Source: HyVt-337 sp964428895 | GTDB lineage: Bacteria > Planctomycetota > Phycisphaerae > SM23-33 | Direction of reading: 5' to 3' | DNA length: 14,601 bases | Assembly (NCBI GenBank): GCA_964428895.1 | Contig: CAYRZU010000079.1 | Span: 1 to 14,601, forward strand | In this document: positions 1 through 5,631 of the stretch, in pieces | Layout: every line of letters begins with the position of its first letter | Position numbering within the stretch: position 1 is the stretch's first letter | The notes under the pieces: generated by a model | The model's input: only the letters and a program-made list of their open reading frames with translations | The model's database searches: none | Told to the model about the DNA's origin: nothing | Translations under genes and position numbers: made by a program

Positions 1-15
1 GGCCAACAGGGACTC

Positions 16-195
16 TCATTCAAGACTGGAACAGGTTTCGGGGGGCAGGTCAGTCGTCAACGCAAAGAAGATCACCGCTAGGCTTTGACGCCGCAGAGCG
101 AATCGTAAGGTTAGGAGAAGGAACAGGCTCCCGATCACTGGTGGCACTTTAGCGACAGCCACTAGCGCAAGGAAATACCAGAAGACTGTCCACAT
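16..195 (-). CDS. Small hypothetical membrane protein, 59 aa
   Basis: An open frame of 59 codons starts at ATG (193-195) and ends in TGA. It begins MWTVFWYFLALVAVAK and is almost entirely hydrophobic up to about residue 48, enough for one or two membrane segments split by a PP turn near residue 18 and an RFALRRQ basic patch in the middle. The tail is short and polar. An AGGGG ribosome-binding site (202-206) lies six bases upstream of the start, which is the main argument that the frame is used. Codon choice (CTA, TTA, CCA, CTT) is less GC-biased than in the genes to the right, consistent with the idea that this end belongs to an integrated element. I do not recognise a family and assign no function. 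It could be a non-coding frame that happens to be hydrophobic. Confidence 0.42.
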   Translation of the reverse strand: MWTVFWYFLALVAVAKVPPVIGSLFLLLTLRFALRRQSLAVIFFALTTDLPPETCSSLE

Positions 196-272
196 GATGG
201 TCCCCTAATCAGGTTGTCACCTAGCCTGGACAGCATTATTCCCCGCCACCCCCATTAGCGTCAAGAAATCGG

Positions 273-470
273 TCAGCCCTTGTCAGGCTCAGTGAGCATC
301 TGAGCCAGTTTCTGCCTGGCATCTGCTGGTAGCCCCTGAACGATCTGCGCGAGTGTTCTCAGGGCGTCTTCTTGGCCAATCTGGCCCGAACCAGTGCAAG
401 CAGCGTCACAAGCCGCCCGTTCGCCTTCTCTATCTTGTTGATCCTCCACGTCCTTAGCTTCAGGGCCGCT
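273..470 (-). CDS. Possible short ORF or integrase-tail-like remnant next to the tRNA fragment
   Basis: The minus frame stays open from inside the tRNA fragment down to TGA at 273-275. The part left of the tRNA encodes about 65 residues whose end, from ALRTLAQIVQ to LPADARQKLAQML, forms a plausible amphipathic helix pair. The frame extends rightward through the tRNA sequence, where it reads TRTTDFFLVRES, a typical artefact of translating tRNA antisense, so the ATG at 557 is not credible. An internal GTG near 436 is an alternative start but has only a poor, closely spaced AAGGA. The helical tail resembles in pattern the C-terminal tails I associate with planctomycete integrases, but this is a weak impression. 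Treat it as a possible gene remnant of the integrated element. Confidence 0.22.
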   Translation of the reverse strand, partial: SGPEAKDVEDQQDREGERAACDAACTGSGQIGQEDALRTLAQIVQGLPADARQKLAQMLTEPDKG

Positions 471-471
471 C

Positions 472-516
472 TCCCTTACAAGGAAGAAGTCGGTGGTTCG
501 AGTCCGCCAACGCCCA
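472..516 (+). tRNA. 3' half of tRNA-Val(UAC), probable attachment site (partial)
   Basis: From the anticodon loop onward every tRNA element is present with exact spacing. There is an anticodon loop CTTACAA (475-481, anticodon TAC = valine), the 3' anticodon stem GGAAG, and a five-base variable loop AAGTC. The T stem GGTGG pairs with CCGCC around loop TTCGAGT, and the acceptor strand AACGCCC is followed by discriminator A516. No CCA is encoded. The 5' half is missing: no D arm and no matching GGGCGTT acceptor strand occurs at the right distance, and the 5' anticodon stem departs from complementarity at 470-471. A truncated 3' tRNA half is what an integrase leaves at the far end of an element inserted into a tRNA gene. 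Recognition as tRNA-Val is firm; the attachment-site role is inferred. Confidence 0.8.
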
Positions 517-550
517 ATCGGCTGAAGGAGACGTTTTCTCTGGTGTGGGG

Positions 551-618
551 CGAACAAACCGGGGCGCGCGGGCGAACACGTGAACAGATGTGTCGGGTTT
601 AGCGCCCCGGTTTGTTCG
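551..618 (+). repeat. 17-bp perfect inverted repeat downstream of the tRNA fragment
   Basis: The arm cgaacaaaccggggcgc (551-567) is perfectly complementary to 602-618. The 34-base interior holds a weaker hairpin. A GCCTTTTC stretch follows at 621-628. It could be the terminator of the original tRNA locus or a cruciform-type repeat. The T-run is short, so terminator activity is uncertain. Confidence 0.5.
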
Positions 619-802
619 GCGCCTTTTCGACGCCCGGCGGGGCGCGCCCCCCGACGGTTTCGACCCCCAACAGCCCCGCTGATCGAACACGGCTAAGTAT
701 ACGTTCCGACCAACTGACCGAGTTGACTCAGGTGACGGCCGAGTAAGTTAAGAGTTGTCCACAGGGCACATTGTTACGGCCATGTAGCGGCGCCGCGCTG
801 GG
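619..802. other. Non-coding stretch
   Basis: No credible gene is seen. It contains a GC-only palindrome at 639-650 (ggggcgcgcccc) and then mixed sequence up to the stop codon of the truncated PEP-CTERM gene at 803. No clear promoter is visible. Confidence 0.4.
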
Positions 803-1440
803 CTATCGCCTCGATCGCTTCAAGATCGCCAGGCCGCCCAGGGCCAGCAGGCTCATGGTGGCTGGTTCGGGGACGACTCCGATGACGCGTTCGCCGGTGA
901 CGGTCTCTCCACCTCCGGGGCCGGTGACGAACATGTCGACTGAGAACATGCCTCCGGCCGGAACGACGATGTAGGCGACGTCCCGGGTGGGGCTGGCCGT
1001 GCCCTCGGCGCCCATAACGGCCCAGATGCCGCGGAGGTAGGTGCCGAAGCTGGTGTCGGCGAACTCGTCGGCCGGCGGGGCCATGTCGGTCGGTTCGGAA
1101 CTGGGCAGGAAGCCGACGTCTTCGTAGGGTTGCGTGACCCAGATGATTTCGCTCTCGTCGACCAGCCAGTGGCTGTCGATGGCCGTGGCGTAGGCGTCGG
1201 ACTGCATGGGCGAGTCGGCCGACAGCTCGTCGGAGTAGTGCTGGTGCATCACCCCGCTGATGCCGGTGTAGCCGAAGTACTGGGGTTCGGCGTCGACGGT
1301 GGAGGGGTTCTTGGCGTCGTCGCCGCTGGTGTTGACGATGGTGACGGTGTAGCCGACGAGGTCCTCGGAGCCGTCGCCGACGGGGAGGGGGTCGCTGTAG
1401 TAGCCATCGTAGATCGAGCCGCTGAAGAACAACGTGCCGG
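803..1440 (-). pseudogene. PEP-CTERM protein, 5'-truncated (no signal peptide)
   Basis: The last roughly 210 codons read as a typical exported planctomycete protein rich in Gly, Ser, Thr, Asp and Tyr. It ends in a PEP-CTERM signal: VPEPATMSLLALGGL, a hydrophobic stretch, and the basic tail KRSRR before TAG (803-805). Such proteins are exported by Sec, recognised by an exosortase through the PEP motif and attached at the cell surface. No signal peptide can be found. Sequence resembling a PEP-CTERM protein stops near GTLFFSGSIYDGYY (about 1440). The frame stays open to 1708, but those extra 88 codons lie antisense to a convincing plus-strand gene and look like shadow sequence. The promoter, ribosome-binding site and N-terminus have therefore probably been lost by a deletion or rearrangement. 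A mis-assembly joining two loci is an alternative. Confidence 0.7.
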
Positions 1441-1922
1441 ACTGTGCCGATGAAACGGCCGAGCTGGTCACCGATGGCATCGACCCGTACCTGGCCAAGA
1501 AGTTCTCGGTGGAAGAGCACTTCACCACGCTGCAACGGTTGTTGTTCATGGAGCAGTACCGCAAGTTCACTGGGGTGGAGGCTCCCAGCGTGTTGCTGAC
1601 CGAGGCGGTGGAATCTCGCAACGAGGCCGAGGCCCTGGCGACATTGGAGACGACCCGCATGTTGGCCGATCTGCACGCCGAGAGGCCCATCGCCAAGCTC
1701 GACCACATGGGACATCCGATTGCGATCTTGGCCGACGGTTCGACGGTGATGTGCTACTCGGCCGACTACGTTGTGGCTACCGAGAAGCTCTCCACGGCCA
1801 TGCGAGTGTTTCGCGACCGTTACCCCGCCCATCCCATGGCGTTTGTCTGCTCGGGCATAGTCTCGCCGGAGGCCCACGAGGTATTTGCCGCGTTGGATAT
1901 CACGGTGACCGAGAATCGGTAG
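1434..1922 (+). CDS. Hypothetical protein, possibly 5'-truncated
   Basis: The frame encodes about 162 residues if the GTG at 1434 is used. Composition and codon use look genuine: helical N-terminal half (YLAKKFSVEEHFTTLQRLL), then a compact alpha/beta-looking end with DHMGHPIAILADGSTVMCYS and ending in DITVTENR. I do not recognise the family. The start is doubtful because no good ribosome-binding site precedes GTG 1434. An in-frame TAG lies at 1410-1412, and the junction with the truncated PEP-CTERM gene falls in exactly this place. The first ATG in frame is at 1548 and would remove a clearly protein-like segment. The gene probably lost its own 5' end in the same event that truncated its neighbour. 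It ends 15 bases before the convergent repeat-protein gene, with no obvious terminator between them. Confidence 0.6.
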   Translation: MPDCADETAELVTDGIDPYLAKKFSVEEHFTTLQRLLFMEQYRKFTGVEAPSVLLTEAVESRNEAEALATLETTRMLADLHAERPIAKLDHMGHPIAILADGSTVMCYSADYVVATEKLSTAMRVFRDRYPAHPMAFVCSGIVSPEAHEVFAALDITVTENR

Positions 1923-1937
1923 GAATCGGCAGGCGCG

Positions 1938-2666
1938 TTACGGGGCCTTCCAGATGAGTTCGCCCTTCTCGTCCAGCACGCCTAGCGACGGCCCGACCGG
2001 CGTGACCACCAGCTTGGCGCGAGTGTTTCCTTTTTCGTCATACAAATCCAACCCCGGCCCGGCCAGAGATACGTCCAACTCGGCACGGGCCTTGCCGTCT
2101 TCATCAAACAGGGCCAGGCCCTGCCGATCCGGTTGCACGGCCAGCAAGACGCGCTGCTCGCCGTCTTCGTCAGCCAACGCCAGCATCGTTCCTTTCGGCC
2201 CCACGCCCAACAAGGTCCGGCCTTTGCCGTCTTGGTCAGCCAAACGTAGCCCCGTCACTTCAGGTGCTACAGTCACGGAGAAGCGTCTCTCACCGTTTTG
2301 ATCCACCAAGCCTAGCGACGACCCATCGGGTGTCACCGTTAGCAGGAAGCGCTTTGTCCCATTCTGATCAACCAACCCCAGTCCCGACCCTTCAGGTGAT
2401 ACGCCCACCAAGAAGCGTATCTCGCCGTCTTCGCCCAACAAGCTCAACCTCGGCCCGTTCTCTGCCACGGCCAGCTTCCCGCGTATCTCGCCGTTGTCGT
2501 CTACAAGGACGAACTCCTTGGCGCGGATCACCTCGGGTATGTCTTCGGCCTGTTGCGTCGTGGCGGCTTGCTCCATCGCCGGTGTCCCCGAAAGCATCCA
2601 GAACGCAAACGCTCCGCCCGCGAACGATCCAACCAGCACCAATCCCGCTAGCAGTAGGCTCTTCAT
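1938..2666 (-). CDS. Membrane-anchored or exported protein of tandem 22-residue repeats, 242 aa
   Basis: Starts MKSLLLAGLVLVGSFAGGAF, a signal anchor or signal peptide, then a Gln/Ala/Thr-rich linker to about residue 48. From residue 51 to the end there are about eight and a half repeats of 22 residues with the pattern L-x-L-x-D-x-x-G-x-x-R-x-x-L-x-V-x-P-x-G-x-x (for example LGLVDQNGTKRFLLTVTPDG). Alternating hydrophobic residues with D-x-x-G turns predict a regular beta structure (a solenoid or repeated hairpins). It presumably faces the periplasm or cell surface. The start is well supported: AAGGGAAG at 2672-2679 is well spaced before ATG. It lies 84 bases downstream of the STAS-like gene on the same strand, with a small hairpin (2718-2737) in the gap, so co-transcription is possible but not assured. 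Function is unknown; a scaffold or binding role is only a guess. Confidence 0.85.
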   Translation of the reverse strand: MKSLLLAGLVLVGSFAGGAFAFWMLSGTPAMEQAATTQQAEDIPEVIRAKEFVLVDDNGEIRGKLAVAENGPRLSLLGEDGEIRFLVGVSPEGSGLGLVDQNGTKRFLLTVTPDGSSLGLVDQNGERRFSVTVAPEVTGLRLADQDGKGRTLLGVGPKGTMLALADEDGEQRVLLAVQPDRQGLALFDEDGKARAELDVSLAGPGLDLYDEKGNTRAKLVVTPVGPSLGVLDEKGELIWKAP

Positions 2667-2717
2667 CGTTTCTTCCCTTTCGATCGGAGGTGTCAGCGGG
2701 CGAATCTATCACGCGGC

Positions 2718-2737
2718 AAGCGTCCCCCGCAACGCTT
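2718..2737 (-). repeat. Small intergenic hairpin
   Basis: AAGCGT pairs with ACGCTT around an eight-base C-rich (plus strand) loop between two same-strand genes. No T-run follows, so it is at most an attenuator-like or processing structure. Confidence 0.3.
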
Positions 2738-2750
2738 CGCCCGTCAGGAA

Positions 2751-3182
2751 TTAGGGGATGATCTTGCGCTGGACCGACGGGCTGTCGATGTCGACGGTTT
2801 GGCCCAGCCAGTGGTGGGCGTCCTCGAAGGTGTAGAAGACCTCGCCGGCGAAGGGGAGTTCTTCGATTTCGCCCAGGGTGATCGCCAGCCGTCCGACGGC
2901 GTAGTCGCCGGGGCTGGAGACGACCAGGGCCGTTCGCCCATCGACGCGGGCCTTGGCTAGGCCGACTTCGGCGTAGATGGCGACTTCGAAGATCGTATGG
3001 CGGATTTGAAGCGGGGTCAGGTGTTGCAGGCTGGTCTGGGTGCAGTCCCACAGAACGTTCTTGGTGGGGCGGCCTTCGTAGAAGCTCCGAATCGCCTGGT
3101 TGACTTCGTCGATGGTGGTGTGGTCGGTGCAGGTGTGAACGGTCAAGTTGGCCCACAGTTGGGTCTCGGATGTGATGGGCAT
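2751..3182 (-). CDS. STAS/SpoIIAA-like small protein, 143 aa
   Basis: The start at 3182 (MPITSETQLWANLTVHTCTD) is chosen because AAGGAG stands six bases upstream. The frame stays open to an earlier ATG at 3245, but that one lacks a comparable site. The sequence alternates short strands and helices: a strand with LTVHTCTD, a helix IDEVNQAIRSFY, a strand KNVLWDCT, a helix TPLQIRHTIFEVAIYAE, a strand GRTALVVSS, then AVGRLAITLGEI and EVFYTFEDAHHWL. The final strand-helix unit and overall length fit the SpoIIAA-like/STAS fold seen in cytoplasmic anti-sigma antagonist-type and related proteins. No serine phosphorylation motif of classic SpoIIAA is evident. No partner kinase or sigma factor is encoded nearby, so a regulatory role is only inferred. 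It may share a transcript with the downstream repeat protein. Confidence 0.68.
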   Translation of the reverse strand: MPITSETQLWANLTVHTCTDHTTIDEVNQAIRSFYEGRPTKNVLWDCTQTSLQHLTPLQIRHTIFEVAIYAEVGLAKARVDGRTALVVSSPGDYAVGRLAITLGEIEELPFAGEVFYTFEDAHHWLGQTVDIDSPSVQRKIIP

Positions 3183-3290
3183 GGCCGACTCCTTGGTGCT
3201 CGCCGCGAACACCCCTATTGTTCGCTCCGGGACGCCGATAGGCAACCGTCCGATGGAAGGATTCTTCGTATTCCTTGGCGTTCCTTGTCG

Positions 3291-3339
3291 CTCTCTGGCG
3301 CAAAGAGAGACGCGGTCGAGCCTTTCGGGCCCGACCGCG
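3291..3339 (-). terminator. Tandem hairpins, probable terminator of the minus-strand thioester-protein gene
   Basis: CGCGGTCG (3311-3318) pairs with CGACCGCG (3332-3339), with an inner GCC-TTTC-GGC stem. Read on the minus strand it is followed by TCTCTCTTTG, then a second hairpin (CTCTCT 3291-3296 with AGAGAG 3304-3309). This lies 60 bases beyond the stop codon at 3399. A further small repeat (CTGTCA/TGACAG, 3355-3375) sits between. Confidence 0.5.
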
Positions 3340-3398
3340 CGGGAAAGTGAATCTCTGTCAGCAGTGTCCTGACAGTTATGTTGTGGCTGTAGCCCTGG

Positions 3399-4016
3399 CT
3401 AGGCGACCCGACGCTTTCGGCGGGCGATCATCCCGGCGGTGCCGATGCCCAACAGGCCCATGGTGGCCGGCTCGGGCACGATCAGCATGTCCTGCTTGCA
3501 GGGGTTGGCCAGACGAATAGCCGTGGGGCTGTACGAACCGGGGTAGCTGGCGATCATCGCGTTGGACTGGGCGATAATGGCCAGGCCGGGGTCGATGTAG
3601 AACGTACCCGAACCGGTGTTGAAGGTCGGGCCGGTTTCGTAGACCGCTTCCCAGATCGCCACTTGCAGCGAGGCGGCGCCGGTGTTGGTCACCTGCGGGC
3701 CGAACGTTTCGAACAGGTAGCCGACCAACTGATAGTTGGGCAGCGTGGTGATCGACCATTCGGCGGCTTCCATCGTGCCGGCGGCCTGGTCGATTTCCAC
3801 ACAGTAAGACCAGTGGTCCACGCCTTTGTAGGTGATGGAGAATTGGCCGGCCCGGGTGGCGTTTTGCCCGCCCGGTAGCGACGGATCGTGGATCGTCACG
3901 GCGCGGCTGAGGGTCAGGCCGTTGTAGGTCATGGTGTCGGCATAACCGGCGCCGGCCATGATCATGAGGGTCAGTGCGGTTACGATGCAACGGATGGTGG
4001 CTCTCTTGTGAGTCAT
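3399..4016 (-). CDS. PEP-CTERM protein with predicted thioester domain (TED), 205 aa
   Basis: Residues 1-26 form a signal peptide (cleavage expected after GYA). The mature region contains HWSYCVEID with Cys72 and ASLQVAIWEAVYE with Gln118. A tyrosine-Cys-Val motif followed some 45 residues later by LQxAIW is the signature of thioester domains, in which Cys and Gln side chains form an internal thioester that can bond covalently to host or matrix amines. In Gram-positive bacteria such domains sit on pili and adhesins. The C-terminus is VPEPATMGLLGIGTAGMIA plus RRKRR, a PEP-CTERM sorting signal. Start: AGGAGG at 4026-4031 before ATG, immediately preceded by a 7-bp hairpin. It is divergent from the peptidase gene at 4340. 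PEP-CTERM export is near certain; the thioester assignment rests on motif spacing and family knowledge. Confidence 0.85.
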   Translation of the reverse strand: MTHKRATIRCIVTALTLMIMAGAGYADTMTYNGLTLSRAVTIHDPSLPGGQNATRAGQFSITYKGVDHWSYCVEIDQAAGTMEAAEWSITTLPNYQLVGYLFETFGPQVTNTGAASLQVAIWEAVYETGPTFNTGSGTFYIDPGLAIIAQSNAMIASYPGSYSPTAIRLANPCKQDMLIVPEPATMGLLGIGTAGMIARRKRRVA

Positions 4017-4339
4017 TTCAGTTTTCCTCCTGGCGGCCCTCTCGTTGGCCGCCGTATGTGGTCTGACCGAACCGTAGGATTCGAGTTGTCGGCAGGCGAA
4101 GACGGCGGGAAGTTTTTCTTCGCTGGGAGGCGGCGGAGCGGATGACCGTCCGGTTGGGGTGTCCCGTTAGGGCAATGGCCGTACCCGGATCACCTTAATC
4201 CCCTCATTGGGCGTGTTTTTGGGGCGTCCGGCTTGGGTTCTCTTGGGCCGCGTCTAGCATCTAGATAGCGGAGTTGTTTGCACGACACGTCTGTTCATTT
4301 AGCGGCAGGGATGCCTAAGGGAAACCAAGGAGACCCACT
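4017..4339. promoter_or_regulatory. Divergent intergenic region between the TED and peptidase genes
   Basis: This 323-base gap must hold promoters for both divergent genes. I see the hairpin and Shine-Dalgarno of the minus gene at 4026-4053, a GAAG-T5-CTTC mini-hairpin at 4110-4122, repeated TCTAG motifs near 4255-4266, and a GGCA-GGGA-TGCC hairpin (4304-4315) with AAGGAG (4327-4332) for the plus gene. No convincing -35/-10 or -24/-12 pair is recognised. Confidence 0.45.
4032..4053 (-). promoter_or_regulatory. Hairpin directly abutting the ribosome-binding site
   Basis: GGCGGCC (4032-4038) and GGCCGCC (4047-4053) form a 7-bp stem with an eight-base loop. On the minus-strand mRNA the stem ends at the base before AGGAGG (4026-4031). 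It could affect translation of the thioester-domain gene or protect the 5' end; no ligand-binding architecture is visible. Confidence 0.45.
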
Positions 4340-5557
4340 ATGCGCACGAGAACCATGAAGACATTTGCGGCGGTATGGGTGGTCGCGGCGTTGACGGCGG
4401 CGAGTTTCGCCGTAGGCCCCGACGTGATGAAGCAGTCCACCGACGGGACGCCCGTTCCGGACGTCAACAAGCCCGTGCCGGGCGATCCGGCCGATAACAG
4501 TTGCTGGATGGCGACGGCCTCGAACATGCTCGGGGCGGCCGGCTACGGCGTGGGCGCCACCGCCCAAATCAAGGCCGACTACATCTACAACCAACTGCGG
4601 AACGATCTGAACCCGACCTATCAGGGCTACGTTCACCAGGGCATCAACTACTGGCTGTACACCTACGGCAAGAACCCCGATGCGGTCGAGTTCGACCCCA
4701 CCAACCCCTACACCGACGTGACCTGGTCGGGCAACACCGTGCTGACCAGCACCGACTACGACTTCCTGCTGGATGAGCTAGTCCGGTGTCAGTACGTGGG
4801 CGTCAGTTTCAATAACCCCGAGCACGCGATGACGCTGGTCGGCGGCACCTATAGCTACAACGCCGCGCCGGATCAATCGACGTCGATCTGGCACGATTCC
4901 GACCGCGGCTTTACGCCGCCCGGCGACGACGTCTACCTCAACCAGTTCACCACCGGTCAGTGGAACCTGAGCGACTATGTGGCCACGCAGGCCCGCGACT
5001 ACACCACGCTGTGCCCGGGCCTCAACAAGCCCGAAGAGGCGATGACCAACTTCGACGTGGCCTGGTATCGGCAAACCGCGTCCATGACGCCGGGCTTCCG
5101 CCAGGCGGGCGTAAACAACGGCGTCTATGAGGCACTCGACCCAGCCGGCGCACCAACCACCAGCGCCTACTGGGTGCCCAACGGCCAGTACGATCCGTTC
5201 GAGGTCATGCTGCCTAACCAAGTCGAGCCGGATAAGTACAAGGAGGTCTGGTTGCTGGTCGATTACTTCGACCGCGTGCTAGGCCGAACCGAGGACATCC
5301 GGCTACTCAGTTCCGATGGAATTGAGTACCTGCCGACCTCCGTTGGCGAGAGCCTCGACGGCGGCCAGTTGATGTTCTACTGGGAGCTGCCCGATCAGCC
5401 GGACTGGGAAAAGATCATCTTCCCCAACGCCGACTACTACCTCCTCAGCGAATACGTCAAGGACTGGGACATCGCCACCGAGTGCGTGCCCGAGCCCATC
5501 ACCCTGACGCTGTTGGGCCTGGGCGGGCTGGCGCTCTTGAGACGGCGCAAGAAGTAG
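4340..5557 (+). CDS. PEP-CTERM papain-fold (IdeS/Mac-like) cysteine peptidase, 405 aa
   Basis: A signal peptide covers residues 1-24 (TAASFA). The peptidase region follows: DNSCWMATASNML with predicted nucleophile Cys55, EHAMTLVGG with His162, and SIWHDSDRG with Asp186 or Asp188. The order Cys-(W/G)-A-x-A-x-N-M, then H-x(4)-(W/V)-G, then D-S-D matches the IdeS/Mac branch (peptidase family C66-like) of the papain fold. In streptococci these enzymes cleave IgG; here the substrate is unknown. Residues about 210-375 form a second region of no recognised family. The tail is VPEPITLTLLGLGGLALL with RRRKK, a PEP-CTERM signal, so the enzyme should be held at the surface. ATG 4340 has AAGGAG eight bases upstream. 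It is divergent from the thioester-domain gene and convergent with the phosphodiesterase gene. Fold assignment is good; activity and family membership are inferred. Confidence 0.85.
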   Translation: MRTRTMKTFAAVWVVAALTAASFAVGPDVMKQSTDGTPVPDVNKPVPGDPADNSCWMATASNMLGAAGYGVGATAQIKADYIYNQLRNDLNPTYQGYVHQGINYWLYTYGKNPDAVEFDPTNPYTDVTWSGNTVLTSTDYDFLLDELVRCQYVGVSFNNPEHAMTLVGGTYSYNAAPDQSTSIWHDSDRGFTPPGDDVYLNQFTTGQWNLSDYVATQARDYTTLCPGLNKPEEAMTNFDVAWYRQTASMTPGFRQAGVNNGVYEALDPAGAPTTSAYWVPNGQYDPFEVMLPNQVEPDKYKEVWLLVDYFDRVLGRTEDIRLLSSDGIEYLPTSVGESLDGGQLMFYWELPDQPDWEKIIFPNADYYLLSEYVKDWDIATECVPEPITLTLLGLGGLALLRRRKK

Positions 5558-5577
5558 TTACACACGAGCCCTGTTCG

Positions 5578-5613
5578 AAGCGGGTGGCGGCTGCAGGGGG
5601 CCGCCATCCGCTT
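5578..5613. terminator. Bidirectional terminator hairpin
   Basis: AAGCGGGTGGCGGC (5578-5591) pairs with GCCGCCATCCGCTT (5600-5613) over 14 bp with one G-T wobble and an eight-base loop. It lies between the convergent genes ending at 5557 and 5632 and can serve both. There is only a weak T-rich tail on either side. Confidence 0.6.
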
Positions 5614-5631
5614 GGTGTTTGCGCTGGGTCG

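Noticed and set aside
360..516. Intron-containing tRNA-Val using gggcgtc near 362 as the 5' acceptor strand
   Set aside because: No D arm can be placed, the acceptor match is incomplete, and there is no intron-like structure; a truncated tRNA half is simpler.
756..764. TTGTCCACA, one mismatch from a DnaA box; a second at 9221-9229
   Set aside because: Isolated single copies with no cluster, no AT-rich unwinding region beside the first, and no dnaA or dnaN gene nearby.
1441..1708. N-terminal extension of the truncated PEP-CTERM protein to ATG 1708
   Set aside because: No signal peptide, Ser-rich shadow-like composition, and it is exactly antisense to a gene with good coding character. A frameshift was considered, but no other minus frame continues the protein.
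774..1877. Long minus-strand open frame of 367 codons
   Set aside because: Arg/His-rich low-complexity translation typical of a shadow frame in high-GC DNA; it overlaps the PEP-CTERM frame and the convincing plus-strand gene.
1938..2666. CRISPR-like periodicity in the DNA
   Set aside because: The 66-base period reflects the 22-residue protein repeats; the DNA units are diverged and there are no spacers.
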